A stretch of DNA of 64,000 nt from Lactobacillus gasseri ATCC 33323 = JCM 1131 (GTDB taxonomy: Bacteria > Bacillota > Bacilli > Lactobacillales > Lactobacillaceae). The translations under genes and the position numbers were made by a program. The notes below the pieces were generated by a model. The model searched no databases, was not told the origin of the DNA, and saw nothing but the letters and a program-made list of their open reading frames with translations. The DNA is taken from the NCBI RefSeq assembly GCF_000014425.1, contig NC_008530.1, positions 682,001 through 746,000 on the forward strand, read 5' to 3'. How positions within the stretch are numbered: the first letter of the stretch is position 1; every line of letters starts with the position of its first letter. This document shows positions 42,381-51,281 of the stretch, in pieces.

Positions 42381-43220
42381 ATGACAAAAAACATCAAAAA
42401 GAAATCTTGGATGAGTTGGCTAGTTTTTTTAGCTGGCTTAGAAATTATCGCCATTTCTATTAATTTCTTCTATGGTCCAATTAATATTGCAGCTGGTGGC
42501 TCAACGGGTATCTCGATCTTAGTTGATGCAGTATGGGGTATTAATCGATCAATTACTGTTTTAATTGTTAATATTTTAATGCTCATTTTGGCAGCAATCT
42601 TTTTAGGAAAAAAGACAACGAAAAACGTTGTCTTAGGTAGTTTATTGCTTCCAATATTAATGGAAATTACGCCTAGTTTTAAAATTACTAATAATCAGTT
42701 ACTAGCGGTAATTTATGGTGGGGCCTTAATGGGATTAGGCGTTTCTCTACTTTACCGCGTTAATGCATCAAGTGGTGGTACAACAATTCCACCAATGATT
42801 TTAAAGAAATATTTTTATATTAATCCAGCAATTGGACTACTTGCGATTGATATGATCATTATTTTTCTTAATATCTTTGTTGACGGCTGGAGTGCATTCT
42901 TATTAGCTGCTTTGTCGCAAGTAGTGACAGCCATGACTATGAATTATGCGGAAGCTGGTTTTGATCGTAAATATCAGGTGCGTGTGATGAGTAACGAGCA
43001 TTTTGAAGAACTAAAGACAATGCTGCTTGATAACTACAACGGTTTAACAATTTATGATGTTGTTGGAGGTTATAGTGATGATGACAAAAAGCAGCTGTTA
43101 TTAGTAGTTGATACTCGTGAATATGGTCCTTTAATCAATAAAATTCACGAGATTGATTCTGATGCTTTTATTATCACTGACACAGTTGCGCGTGTTCATG
43201 GCGGCCAATGGGGATTATAA
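42381..43220 (+). CDS. YitT-family membrane protein
   Basis: A 279-residue membrane protein with about five spans in residues 10-190, including the conserved GPINIAAGGSTGISIL near 30-45, and a soluble C-terminal DUF2179 domain (about 200-279; GYSDDDKKQLLLVVDT, ITDTVARVHGGQWGL). The family is widespread in Firmicutes; its transported substance is unknown. It converges with the spx/arsC-like gene, whose last six bases overlap its end. No terminator is visible between them. Confidence 0.88.
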   Translation: MTKNIKKKSWMSWLVFLAGLEIIAISINFFYGPINIAAGGSTGISILVDAVWGINRSITVLIVNILMLILAAIFLGKKTTKNVVLGSLLLPILMEITPSFKITNNQLLAVIYGGALMGLGVSLLYRVNASSGGTTIPPMILKKYFYINPAIGLLAIDMIIIFLNIFVDGWSAFLLAALSQVVTAMTMNYAEAGFDRKYQVRVMSNEHFEELKTMLLDNYNGLTIYDVVGGYSDDDKKQLLLVVDTREYGPLINKIHEIDSDAFIITDTVARVHGGQWGL

Positions 43221-43571
43221 CCAAGTCTTTTCGTATATGTCTTCTTTAAAGCCGCAAGCTAATTTTTTACCATCGGTAACTAAAGGTCTTTTGATTAATT
43301 TACCGTTTTGTGAAAGTAATTTGGCTGCTTCTTCAAGCGTCATCTTGTTTATTTGGTCTTTTAAGTGCATTTGGCGGTAAACTTGACCAGACGTATTAAA
43401 AAAATATCTTAATCCGCGATCTTGAAAATCAGTTAACCACTTAAGCAGTTCCTCTTGCTTAGGTGGTTTTTCTACTAAGTCTTGATACTGATAAGCAATT
43501 TGGTGATCATCAAGCCAATTTTGAGCTTTCTTAGAAGTTGAACAACGTTTATAGCCATAAAATTTAAGCAT
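43215..43571 (-). CDS. Spx/ArsC-family protein with CxxS site
   Basis: A 118-residue thioredoxin-fold protein. GYKRCSTSKKA at residues 6-16 has C10 and S13, so the redox site is CxxS, not the CxxC of canonical Spx. The arginine-containing KRPLVTDGKKLACGF near 93-107 is the arsenate-reductase-like loop. It resembles YffB/YusI-type ArsC relatives. True Spx contacts RNA polymerase; here the Gly/Arg pattern for that is not evident, so a reductase or regulator role is open. Confidence 0.82.
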   Translation of the reverse strand: MLKFYGYKRCSTSKKAQNWLDDHQIAYQYQDLVEKPPKQEELLKWLTDFQDRGLRYFFNTSGQVYRQMHLKDQINKMTLEEAAKLLSQNGKLIKRPLVTDGKKLACGFKEDIYEKTWL

Positions 43572-43639
43572 ATTTTTTCTCCTTGTTATAAATAATTGTA
43601 AATTTATTTTAGTATTTTTTTAGAAATTTTGATATTGAA

Positions 43640-43668
43640 TTGCTTTAAAAGAGGGATGAGAGTATACT
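43640..43668 (+). promoter_or_regulatory. Promoter of the rplU leader
   Basis: TTGCTT (43640-43645) and TATACT (43663-43668) are 17 bases apart. Confidence 0.7.
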
Positions 43669-43787
43669 GTAAGAGTTGTATTTGTGGAAACCTCACATCT
43701 GCAACCGCACGTTTATGGGGTAAGAAGAGAATTAACGTTAATTCCACCTCATACGGCGAGTCTAAGTATTTTTTCGGAGGTGTACAA
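43669..43787 (+). ncRNA. Ribosomal protein L21 leader
   Basis: A 110-base GC-richer leader precedes rplU. It has several short complementary stretches (AACCTCAC, CCACCTCA, GGTAAGAAGAG). Its place and size match the L21 leader of Firmicutes, through which ribosomal protein synthesis is thought to be autoregulated. I could not draw a full fold by eye. A longer in-frame reading of rplU through this region is not real. Confidence 0.7.
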
Positions 43788-44099
43788 ATGTACGCAGTTA
43801 TTAAAACCGGTGGTAAGCAATACAAGGTTGCTAAGGGCGACAGCGTTTTTGTTGAAAAACTTGAAGTTAAGCCTGGCGACGAAGTAACTTTTGATGAAGT
43901 TATTCTTGTAAATGATGGTAAGTCAACTAAAATTGGTACTCCAGTAGTTGAAGGTGCTAAAGTTGTTGCTAAAGTTGAAAAGCAAGGCAAAGAAAAGAAA
44001 GTTGTTACTTTCAAATACAAGCCTAAGAAGCACTCACACACTAAGTACGGTCACCGTCAACCTTACACTAAGGTAACTATCGAAAGCATTGAAGCTTAA
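43788..44099 (+). CDS. rplU: 50S ribosomal protein L21
   Basis: A 103-residue ribosomal protein with [14 protein letters not shown] at the start, [12 protein letters not shown] near 34-45 and the C-terminal [16 protein letters not shown] that contacts 23S rRNA. The ATG follows TCGGAGGTG. It is the first gene of rplU-rpmA. The prp gene that usually lies between L21 and L27 in Firmicutes is absent; only 19 bases separate the two genes. Confidence 0.97.
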   Translation: MYAVIKTGGKQYKVAKGDSVFVEKLEVKPGDEVTFDEVILVNDGKSTKIGTPVVEGAKVVAKVEKQGKEKKVVTFKYKPKKHSHTKYGHRQPYTKVTIESIEA

Positions 44100-44118
44100 T
44101 TAAGGGGTGAAACAAATT

Positions 44119-44418
44119 ATGATGATTAACAATCTTGAAGCACTTAAATTATTTGCCCACCACAAGGGTGGTGGTTCAACTGCTAACGGTCGTAACTCAG
44201 CTGGTCGTCGTTTAGGCGCAAAGCGTGCTGATGGTCAAAAGATCAACGCAGGTTCAATCATTTTCCGTCAACGCGGTACTAAGATCCACCCAGGTAAGAA
44301 CGTTGGTATCGGTGGCGACGACACTTTGTTTGCTTTAACTAGTGGCGTTGTTAAATTCGAACGTTTGGGCAGAGATCGTAAACAAGTTTCTGTTTACCCA
44401 GTTGAAGAAGCAAAATAA
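44119..44418 (+). CDS. rpmA: 50S ribosomal protein L27 with cleavable N-terminus
   Basis: A 99-residue L27. The N-terminal [19 protein letters not shown] carries the short extension known from Firmicutes (LxxFAHKKG-type), which the protease Prp removes so that the tail reaches the peptidyl-transferase centre. ATG 44119 lies behind GGGGTGA; a GTG at 44107 is too near it. The rest ([20 protein letters not shown]) is highly conserved. The terminator after it ends the unit. Confidence 0.95.
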   Translation: MMINNLEALKLFAHHKGGGSTANGRNSAGRRLGAKRADGQKINAGSIIFRQRGTKIHPGKNVGIGGDDTLFALTSGVVKFERLGRDRKQVSVYPVEEAK

Positions 44419-44431
44419 TTATTTCTTTTGC

Positions 44432-44469
44432 AGACTGGACGTCCCTAAGGAACGTTCGGTCTTTTTTTA
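44432..44469 (+). terminator. Terminator after rpmA
   Basis: AGACTGGACGTCC and GGAACGTTCGGTCT pair with wobbles around CTAA, followed by a T run. Confidence 0.88.
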
Positions 44470-44490
44470 TCTACTCAGGAGGTAGGTTAC

Positions 44491-45588
44491 ATGTCTTCAG
44501 ATCAAGAGTTGCTAACTTTAATTAATAATCGAATTGATAAAACTACTAAATTGATTAAAGAAGAACAAGCAGATGCCTTAATTATTTTTAATCAAGCAAA
44601 TTATCGTTTCTTAACTAATTTTTCTGGTGAAGAAGCTGAGCTTATTCTAACTGCTAATGGAGATCGAGTGTTATTGTCTGATTCCCGCTTTAAAGATCAA
44701 ATTCGCCATCAAGCTCCTGGTGAAATGAAGGTCGTAATGCAGACAATGGATGTGGTTAAAGAGATTGCTAAGCAATTAAAACAATTAGATGTAAAGAATG
44801 TTTTAGTTGAAGGAGAGTTTATTTCTGCAACTCAATTTGAAGCTTTAAAAGAGGCCTGTCCTGATCTTAATTTTGTCTTAAGTGCTGAATTAGTTGAGAA
44901 AGTTCGCAATGTAAAAGACGACTTAGAGTTGGCTACTTTACAAAAAGCGATTGATATTTCTGCTCAAAGTTTTAAAGAGATCTTGCCTTTAATTAAACCA
45001 GGAGTTAGTGAAAGAACTATCGGGGCTAAATTAGACTATTTATTTAAAATGAATGGCGGCGATGGCCCTTCTTTTGAAACAATTGTTGCTTCTGGATATC
45101 GTGGTAGTTGGGCACATGGCGTTGCTAGCGATAAGAAAATTCAACAAGGCGAATTGATTGTAATTGACTTTGGTAGTTTTTATCATGGATATACTGCGGA
45201 TATCACTAGAACAGTAGCTTTAGGACAAGTAGAACCAGAATTAGAAAAAATATACTATATTGTATTAGAAGCTCAAAAGCGCGGAATTGCTGGAAATACT
45301 GGAAAAGATATCGATCAAGCTGCTAGAAACTATATTAAAGAACAAGGATATGGGGAATACTTTGGTCATGGGATTGGCCATGGAATCGGACTAGAAGTAC
45401 ATGAACTTTGTACGCCAGCAATGCCATATGGAAAAGAAGTTATGAAGAATAATATGGCAATTACAGTTGAGCCTGGTATTTATTTGCCGGATCGCGGCGG
45501 TGTTAGAATTGAAGATGACGTGTTAATTAAGGACGATCATCCTTATGTAATGTCACAATTGCCAAAAGATGAGCTTTTAATTCTATAA
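44491..45588 (+). CDS. Xaa-Pro aminopeptidase (M24B, YqhT-like)
   Basis: A 365-residue metallopeptidase with an N-terminal creatinase-type domain (about 1-130) and a C-terminal pita-bread domain. The metal ligands are the two aspartates in VIDFGSFYHGYTADITRT, the histidine in YFGHGIGHGIG, and the glutamates in TVEPGIY and VRIEDD. It releases N-terminal residues before proline, helping peptide use together with PepX. AGGAGGT lies before the ATG. Its place upstream of efp is the same as yqhT in B. subtilis; PepP and PepQ are both possible names. Confidence 0.92.
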   Translation: MSSDQELLTLINNRIDKTTKLIKEEQADALIIFNQANYRFLTNFSGEEAELILTANGDRVLLSDSRFKDQIRHQAPGEMKVVMQTMDVVKEIAKQLKQLDVKNVLVEGEFISATQFEALKEACPDLNFVLSAELVEKVRNVKDDLELATLQKAIDISAQSFKEILPLIKPGVSERTIGAKLDYLFKMNGGDGPSFETIVASGYRGSWAHGVASDKKIQQGELIVIDFGSFYHGYTADITRTVALGQVEPELEKIYYIVLEAQKRGIAGNTGKDIDQAARNYIKEQGYGEYFGHGIGHGIGLEVHELCTPAMPYGKEVMKNNMAITVEPGIYLPDRGGVRIEDDVLIKDDHPYVMSQLPKDELLIL

Positions 45589-45672
45589 TTTTATCTAATT
45601 ATGCGGTTAATGTTGCGAAACAATGGATAAGATTGGTAAGATAAGTAAGTGTAGAAATGAGGTAATTTTACT

Positions 45673-46242
45673 ATGACAATGATCTCAGTTAATGAATTTA
45701 AAAATGGATTAACTATTGAATATAACAACGATTTATGGCGTATTGTTGAATTCCAACACGTTAAGCCAGGTAAAGGTAGTGCCTTTGTTCGTTCAAAGCT
45801 TAAGAGTTTAAGAACTGGTGCAGTACAAGAATATACTTTCCGTTCAACTGCTAAGGTTAATACTGCTGATATTCAAACCAAAGCTATGCAATACTTATAC
45901 AACGATGGTACAAGTTTTGTATTTATGGATACTACTACTTATGAACAACTTGAAATTCCAGAAGCTCAAGTTGAAAGAGAATCTAAGTTCTTAAAAGAAA
46001 ACATGGTAGTTAATGTCATTATGCACGATGGTGAAACTTTAGGTGTTGACTTACCTAACACGGTTGACCTTGAAGTTGCTGAAACTGAACCTAACATTAA
46101 AGGTGATACTTCCTCTGGTGGTGGTAAGCCTGCAACTATGGAAACAGGTTTAGTAGTTAATGTACCATTCTTTATTAATCAAGGTGATGTATTAACTATT
46201 AATACTGCTGATGGTACTTACGTTTCTCGTGCAAATAAATAA
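45673..46242 (+). CDS. efp: Elongation factor P
   Basis: A 189-residue translation factor that relieves ribosome stalling at polyproline. The three beta-barrel domains are present. The tip of the first carries [11 protein letters not shown], with K34 (K32 from the second ATG) as the residue that is modified in other bacteria. No EpmA/EpmB or YmfI-type gene is seen near it. Translation could begin at ATG 45673 or 45679. It is followed by an Asp23 gene, as in other Firmicutes. Confidence 0.96.
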   Translation: MTMISVNEFKNGLTIEYNNDLWRIVEFQHVKPGKGSAFVRSKLKSLRTGAVQEYTFRSTAKVNTADIQTKAMQYLYNDGTSFVFMDTTTYEQLEIPEAQVERESKFLKENMVVNVIMHDGETLGVDLPNTVDLEVAETEPNIKGDTSSGGGKPATMETGLVVNVPFFINQGDVLTINTADGTYVSRANK

Positions 46243-46258
46243 TTTTTGAGGTAAAAAT

Positions 46259-46705
46259 ATGGCTGATAATTCAACGATTCTTTTATCAAGCAATGACAAA
46301 GGCGATGAAACCCGAGTTGATCTTGGTGTTTTAGAAGTTATTCTAGGAATTGCTGCCAGAAAAGTCGATGGCGTCAGCGAAATGCGTGGGACGCTGAAGA
46401 CTGGCATTAATACTCTTTTTGGTCGTTCTAACCAAGGTAAAGGCGTTTCCTTAAGTGTTGAAGATGATAAGTTAACTGCTGATGTTTATGCTTATCTTGA
46501 CTATGGTGTAAATGTGCCAAAAGTATGCGTCGAACTGCAAAAAAACTTGACTTTGCAATTGAAGCAAATGACAGATTTAGATTTAACTCAAATTAATGTT
46601 CATGTGGTTGGTCTAGTTTCAGAAACAGAAGAAACTGAATCTGAAGTAAAGGCTGACACAGAAGCACTTTTCCCAGACGATAAAGAGGACGAGGCTAAAG
46701 ACTAA
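46259..46705 (+). CDS. Asp23/Gls24 family protein (YqhY-like)
   Basis: A 148-residue acidic protein with the Asp23 domain (about 15-125; LGVLEVILGIAARKVDGVSEMRG) and a very acidic tail (SEVKADTEALFPDDKEDEAKD). The family is envelope-stress associated; YqhY is linked to fatty-acid synthesis control in B. subtilis, though accBC is not adjacent here. It directly precedes nusB with no gap, so the two are translated together. Confidence 0.88.
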   Translation: MADNSTILLSSNDKGDETRVDLGVLEVILGIAARKVDGVSEMRGTLKTGINTLFGRSNQGKGVSLSVEDDKLTADVYAYLDYGVNVPKVCVELQKNLTLQLKQMTDLDLTQINVHVVGLVSETEETESEVKADTEALFPDDKEDEAKD

Positions 46706-47107
46706 ATGACACAGCATGAGATGAGAAGAATTGCAATGCAAGCAATTTATTTGGCTAACCAAGGAAACTTGACTAATGCGGAAGAAGTTTGTCAAAAAGC
46801 ACTAAAAGCTTTAGAGCTCAAGAGCTTTCCAGATTATTCTACAGAAATAGTAAATGGTGTCTTGGCTAACAAAAAAGCGCTTGATGAGCAATTAAGTAAA
46901 TACTTAAAAAAGGGTTGGCGTCTAAATAGAATTAACGAAATTGACTTGGCAATCCTTGAAGTGGCTCTTTACGAAATGCAAAATAGTAAAGTGATTGAAC
47001 CAGTAGCTGCTTTAAATGAAGCGTTAAATTTATGTGATGAATTTAGCTCTAAAGAATCCAAAAAGTTTGTTAATGGTCTCTTGGCCAATTTCATTAAGAA
47101 AGACTAA
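46706..47107 (+). CDS. nusB: Transcription antitermination factor NusB
   Basis: A 133-residue all-helical protein with the start MTQHEMRRIAMQAIYLANQ and the C-terminal EALNLCDEFSSKESKKFVNGLL signature (the same fold as RsmB's N-terminal domain). With NusE it binds boxA RNA and promotes rRNA transcription. It is the last gene of the pepP-efp-asp23-nusB unit; a strong terminator follows. Confidence 0.95.
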   Translation: MTQHEMRRIAMQAIYLANQGNLTNAEEVCQKALKALELKSFPDYSTEIVNGVLANKKALDEQLSKYLKKGWRLNRINEIDLAILEVALYEMQNSKVIEPVAALNEALNLCDEFSSKESKKFVNGLLANFIKKD

Positions 47108-47113
47108 CTAATG

Positions 47114-47140
47114 AGTCGGCTCGTTGAGCCGACTTTTTTT
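47114..47140 (+). terminator. Terminator after nusB
   Basis: AGTCGGCTC pairs perfectly with GAGCCGACT around GTT, followed by seven T residues. Confidence 0.95.
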
Positions 47141-47154
47141 GATGAGGTGATTAG

Positions 47155-48003
47155 GTGAAAAAATTACTAGAAGGAAAAACTCCTGCAAATGAGATTACAG
47201 AAAATTTGAAAAAAGAAATAAAAAATTTGAAAAATGACGGAATAAATCCAACTTTATGCGTAATAGAAGTTGGAGACGATCCTGCAAGTAAAATTTATTT
47301 GCGAGTTAAAAGAAATTTAGCTAAAAAAGTAGGTATCAATGAAGTTGGATTGCATTTTCCAGCTGATACTTCTCAAGCTGAACTTCTAGGAAAGATTAAG
47401 GAACTTAATCAAGATCCAAATATTAATGGTATTATGGTTCAATTACCAGTTCCACCTCAAATTGATCCGAGAGCTATTTTTGAAACTATTGCTCCTGAAA
47501 AAGATGCTGATGGATTTTCTCCACTTAATTTAGGCCGTCTTTGGGAAGGACAAAGTGATATTATTCCAGCAACAGTTCGTAGTATTCTAACATTGATTGA
47601 TTATTATGGAATTAAGATGGCCGGAAAGAATACAGTGATTATTGGTCGGAGCGTAATTGTTGGTAAGCCACTAGCTGCTGTTTTACTTGAACGAGATGCA
47701 ACTGTAACTATTGCTCATTCAAAGACTAAGAATCTGGCAGATTTGACAAGAAATGCTGATGTAATCATTTCTGACGTGGGTAAAGCTCATTTAGTAACTG
47801 AAGATATGGTAAAAGATGGAGCAGTTTTGATTGATGTTGGAATGAACCGTGAAAACGGTAAATTAATGGGTGATGTAGATTTTGATACAGTAGCTCCCAA
47901 GGCTAATGCAATTACACCAGTTCCAGGAGGAGTTGGCCCATTGACAGTTGCTAGTTTAATGAAACAAGCAGTGATTTTAACGAGGAAACAGCATGGCAGA
48001 TAA
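47155..48003 (+). CDS. folD: Bifunctional methylenetetrahydrofolate dehydrogenase/cyclohydrolase
   Basis: A 282-residue folate enzyme interconverting 5,10-methylene- and 10-formyl-THF, feeding purine synthesis and fMet-tRNA. GDDPASKIYLRVK near residues 41-53 has the substrate lysine, and IMVQLPVPPQI near 95, DGFSPLN near 121, VIIGRSVIVGKP near 160-171 (NADP loop) and PVPGGVGPLT near 259 follow. It starts at GTG 47155 with GAGGTGATTAG before it. Its 3' end overlaps xseA by 11 bases, starting the folD-to-recN operon. Confidence 0.96.
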   Translation: MKKLLEGKTPANEITENLKKEIKNLKNDGINPTLCVIEVGDDPASKIYLRVKRNLAKKVGINEVGLHFPADTSQAELLGKIKELNQDPNINGIMVQLPVPPQIDPRAIFETIAPEKDADGFSPLNLGRLWEGQSDIIPATVRSILTLIDYYGIKMAGKNTVIIGRSVIVGKPLAAVLLERDATVTIAHSKTKNLADLTRNADVIISDVGKAHLVTEDMVKDGAVLIDVGMNRENGKLMGDVDFDTVAPKANAITPVPGGVGPLTVASLMKQAVILTRKQHGR

Positions 48004-49363
48004 TCCAGTTTACCTTTCTGTTAGTGATTTAAATTTTTATATTTCACAAAAATTTAAAAACGATCCTTATCTACATAAGGTTTTTTTACAGGGAGAGTTA
48101 TCTAATTTTAGATTCAGAATGCATTCCCATCAATATTTTTCATTAAAGGACGATAAATCTAAAATTAATGTAGTTATGTTCCGCTCTTTTTTTGAAAAGT
48201 TAAAGTTCAAGCCTGAAGAGGGAATGAAAGTTTATGTAAGTGGTTATGTAGATGTTTATGGACCACAAGGCTCATACCAGTTTTATGCGCAAACAATGGA
48301 GCCAGCTGGATTGGGAGCTCTTTATGAACAATTAAGACAGCTACAAGAAAAACTTGCAAAAGAGGGTTTGTTTAACGAAGATCATAAAAAGCGGTTGCCA
48401 CTGTTTCCAGATCGTATTGCAGTTGTAACTAGTGCTTCTGGTGCGGTTATTCACGATATTATGGTTACAGCTAACCGACGATTTCCGCATGCTGAAATTG
48501 ATCTCTATCCAGCTAAAGTTCAAGGAGATGAAGCAGCCGATACTATTGTTGCTTCTCTAAAGCAGATTCAAGCGCAAGGTGATAAGTATGATGTAGTTAT
48601 TATTGGGCGTGGTGGAGGATCATTAGAAGATTTGTGGCCTTTTAATGAAGAAAAGGTTGTGCGTCAAATTTATGCAATGCAAATGCCAGTTATTAGTTCT
48701 GTGGGTCATGAAACTGATACTACTTTAGCTGACTTAGTTGCCGATGCTCGTGCGGCAACACCAACAGCTGCTGCAGAATATGCAACTCCTAATTTAGCTG
48801 ATGTATTAACTAAGATTGTTCAATTACGTGCTCGTCTTTATGCGGCAATGCAGGCTAATATTCGAGCTAAACGGCAGATATTAGACCGTTTGAGGAAAGC
48901 CCCAGTTCTACAAGAGCCAACTAGAATTTACGATCAACAAATTCAACAGGTTGATATGCTTAGTCATCGACTTAATCAAGCAATATCTAACCAACTTCAG
49001 CATGATCGTTCAAGTGTACGCTTGCTTCAAGAACGGTTAAAGGCGCTTAATCCTGGTCGAAGACTAGAACAACTAGAACGTGAGCGAACTTTTATAGTTG
49101 CTAATTTATTTTCAACAATGACAGCTTATCTAAAGGATCAGAGAAATAAACTAAATCGAACGATGCAGCAGCTAGATGACATTAGCCCTTTGAAGACAAT
49201 TGGTCGGGGCTACGTTTATACAACGGATCAGGAAGGAAATACAGTTACTTCTGTTGATAAGTTAGAAATTGATGAAAAATTAAAGTTGCATTTCAAAGAT
49301 GGTCAAGTACAAGTAAATGTAGAAAATATTCGGAGAGAAAAAGATGGCAACCAAGAAAAATAA
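47993..49363 (+). CDS. xseA: Exodeoxyribonuclease VII large subunit
   Basis: A 456-residue subunit with an N-terminal OB fold (about 1-105, VFLQGELSNFRF) and catalytic core with VVTSASGAVIHDI near 142-154, IGRGGGSLEDLWPFNEE near 203 and SVGHETDTTLAD near 232. With XseB it degrades single-stranded DNA. It overlaps folD and xseB at its two ends, so the three genes are translationally coupled. Confidence 0.95.
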   Translation: MADNPVYLSVSDLNFYISQKFKNDPYLHKVFLQGELSNFRFRMHSHQYFSLKDDKSKINVVMFRSFFEKLKFKPEEGMKVYVSGYVDVYGPQGSYQFYAQTMEPAGLGALYEQLRQLQEKLAKEGLFNEDHKKRLPLFPDRIAVVTSASGAVIHDIMVTANRRFPHAEIDLYPAKVQGDEAADTIVASLKQIQAQGDKYDVVIIGRGGGSLEDLWPFNEEKVVRQIYAMQMPVISSVGHETDTTLADLVADARAATPTAAAEYATPNLADVLTKIVQLRARLYAAMQANIRAKRQILDRLRKAPVLQEPTRIYDQQIQQVDMLSHRLNQAISNQLQHDRSSVRLLQERLKALNPGRRLEQLERERTFIVANLFSTMTAYLKDQRNKLNRTMQQLDDISPLKTIGRGYVYTTDQEGNTVTSVDKLEIDEKLKLHFKDGQVQVNVENIRREKDGNQEK

Positions 49364-49589
49364 TTTTGAAGAACAATTAAATGAATTACAAGAAATTGTT
49401 AATAAGCTTGAAAGTGGTAATGTTCCTCTTGAAGATGCTTTAAACGAATTTCAAGCTGGAGTTAAGTTGAGTCGTGAACTGGAAAAGAAACTTAATGATG
49501 CCGAACAAACAGTTGCTAAATTGGTTGATAAAGATGGAAATGAAAAGACGCTCGATCCCCAAAATGCGTCAGCTCCTGAGGAAGAATAA
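49344..49589 (+). CDS. xseB: Exodeoxyribonuclease VII small subunit
   Basis: An 81-residue acidic helical protein with the conserved FEEQLNELQEIVNKLESGN and PLEDALNEFQAGVKLS. It wraps the large subunit. The ATG lies 20 bases inside the end of xseA with GGAGAGAAAA before it, and the next gene starts right after its stop. Confidence 0.95.
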   Translation: MATKKNNFEEQLNELQEIVNKLESGNVPLEDALNEFQAGVKLSRELEKKLNDAEQTVAKLVDKDGNEKTLDPQNASAPEEE

Positions 49590-50456
49590 ATGAATTTAAA
49601 AGATTTTCAAAAGAAATATACACCTCAAATTGATAAATTTTTAGAGGATCACTTAGCAAGTGAAGTTGATAATCCAATTTTTAGTAAAATTATGTCATAT
49701 TCAGTTATGGCTGGTGGTAAGAGATTACGACCGCTCCTTTTCTTAGCAACACTTGAGACATTGAACTATAAAATTAGTGAATCAGAATTAAGAATCGCAT
49801 GCGGAATTGAATTAATCCATACTTATTCACTGATTCATGATGATTTGCCAGCAATGGACAATGATGATTACCGTCGCGGAAAGCTTACCTCTCATAAGAA
49901 ATGGGGAGAAGCTGAAGCTATTTTAGCTGGGGATGCCTTGCTTCCATTAGGAATTCAATGGATTACAGAAGGTAGTAATTCAGCAGCTTTAGCTATTATA
50001 ATCTCACAAGCAGTTGGTCCAAACGGAATGGTAGGTGGTCAATATCTTGATATTGATTCGACTAATAATGATTTAGTTAAAGAAAATGCTAAAGTTATTG
50101 ATCAGATGGAGTGGTTAAAGACAGGCTGCTTAATTGAAGCAAGTGTTAAAATGGCAGCTGTTTATGCTGGTGCTAGCACTGATGAAGTTGATCGTCTAGA
50201 TAATTTTAGTAAGCAATTTGGCAGATCTTATCAAATTTATGATGATTTAGTTGATGTAGTTGAAACAGAACAAGAAGCAGGTAAGGCTACACATAAAGAT
50301 GCTGATGAAGGTAAAAACAATACCTTAACTTTACTTGGAATTGAAGCTAGCCGTAAGCAGCTTTTAAAGATGATTGAAGCGGGAAGAGCAGCTGTTAAAA
50401 TCTTTAAGCAGCCTTTATTAGGGGAATTTTTTAATTTATATCAGAAGGTATTATAG
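49590..50456 (+). CDS. ispA: Farnesyl/geranylgeranyl diphosphate synthase-type polyprenyl synthetase
   Basis: A 288-residue prenyltransferase. The first aspartate-rich motif is DDLPAMDND near 85-93 and the second DDLVDVVE near 216-223; GGKRLRP near 42-48 is also conserved. It condenses IPP with allylic diphosphates to short chains for undecaprenyl-phosphate synthesis. The dxs gene that follows ispA in B. subtilis is absent, which fits the mevalonate pathway of lactobacilli. There is no space between it and xseB. Confidence 0.92.
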   Translation: MNLKDFQKKYTPQIDKFLEDHLASEVDNPIFSKIMSYSVMAGGKRLRPLLFLATLETLNYKISESELRIACGIELIHTYSLIHDDLPAMDNDDYRRGKLTSHKKWGEAEAILAGDALLPLGIQWITEGSNSAALAIIISQAVGPNGMVGGQYLDIDSTNNDLVKENAKVIDQMEWLKTGCLIEASVKMAAVYAGASTDEVDRLDNFSKQFGRSYQIYDDLVDVVETEQEAGKATHKDADEGKNNTLTLLGIEASRKQLLKMIEAGRAAVKIFKQPLLGEFFNLYQKVL

Positions 50457-50459
50457 TAA

Positions 50460-51272
50460 ATGGTTAAAAAACGTGCAGATGTTTTATTATTTGAACAAGG
50501 CCTTTTTAATTCTCGCAGTCAAGCACAGAGAGCTATTATGGCGGGTTTAGTTAATGACCATAATCATCAAAGAATCGACAAGAGCGGTGAAAAGTTTCCT
50601 GAAGATGAGACTTTTCATATTAAAGATGATGGGAAAAAATATGTTTCTCGTGGTGGATTTAAATTAGAAAAGGCTTTGCAAGTATTTAATATTAACTTGA
50701 AAGATAAAATTTGCCTTGATATTGGTGCCTCAACAGGTGGATTTACCGATGTTGCCTTGCAAAATGGTGCTAAGTTAGTTTATGCCCTTGATGTTGGTTA
50801 TAACCAGCTTGCATGGAAATTACGTGATAACCCGCAAGTTGTAGTTATGGAAAAACAAAATTTCCGCTATAGTAAGCCTGCTGACTTTACCGACGGACTT
50901 CCTGATTTTGCAATGACAGATGTGTCATTCATATCGTTAGATTTAATCATGCCGCCAATGTATGAGATTCTAAAAGATCATTGTGATGCTGTTTGCTTAA
51001 TTAAGCCTCAATTTGAAGCTGGTCCTGAAAATGTAGGCAAGCACGGAATTGTTCATGATCACGAAGTTCACGCTAATGTTATTAAACATACAATGCAAAT
51101 GGCTCAAAAGATTGGATTTAATGTTCTCGGAGTAGATTATTCACCGATTAAAGGTGGTAAAGGAAATATTGAATTTTTGATTCATTTAGGTAAAGATCTA
51201 GCAAATCCAGGACAAGATTTGTGGCAGGGAAATCCGGCTGATGTGGTTCAACGTGCAGTTAGTGGCCTTTAG
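50460..51272 (+). CDS. TlyA-type RNA 2'-O-methyltransferase
   Basis: A 270-residue protein with an N-terminal S4 RNA-binding domain (residues 3-60, RADVLLFEQGLFNSRSQAQR) and an FtsJ/RrmJ Rossmann methyltransferase domain. DIGASTGGFTDVALQNGA near 81-98 is the SAM site and VCLIKPQFE near 178-186 supplies the catalytic lysine. TlyA methylates 16S and 23S rRNA in mycobacteria; the Firmicute orthologue YqxC is less studied. It follows ispA by three bases and directly precedes recN. Confidence 0.92.
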   Translation: MVKKRADVLLFEQGLFNSRSQAQRAIMAGLVNDHNHQRIDKSGEKFPEDETFHIKDDGKKYVSRGGFKLEKALQVFNINLKDKICLDIGASTGGFTDVALQNGAKLVYALDVGYNQLAWKLRDNPQVVVMEKQNFRYSKPADFTDGLPDFAMTDVSFISLDLIMPPMYEILKDHCDAVCLIKPQFEAGPENVGKHGIVHDHEVHANVIKHTMQMAQKIGFNVLGVDYSPIKGGKGNIEFLIHLGKDLANPGQDLWQGNPADVVQRAVSGL

Positions 51273-51281
51273 GTGAGAAAA

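Noticed and set aside
43629-43787. N-terminal extension of L21 by reading through the leader
   Set aside because: L21 begins [14 protein letters not shown] behind TCGGAGGTG at 43788; the upstream residues match no L21 and the region is the RNA leader.
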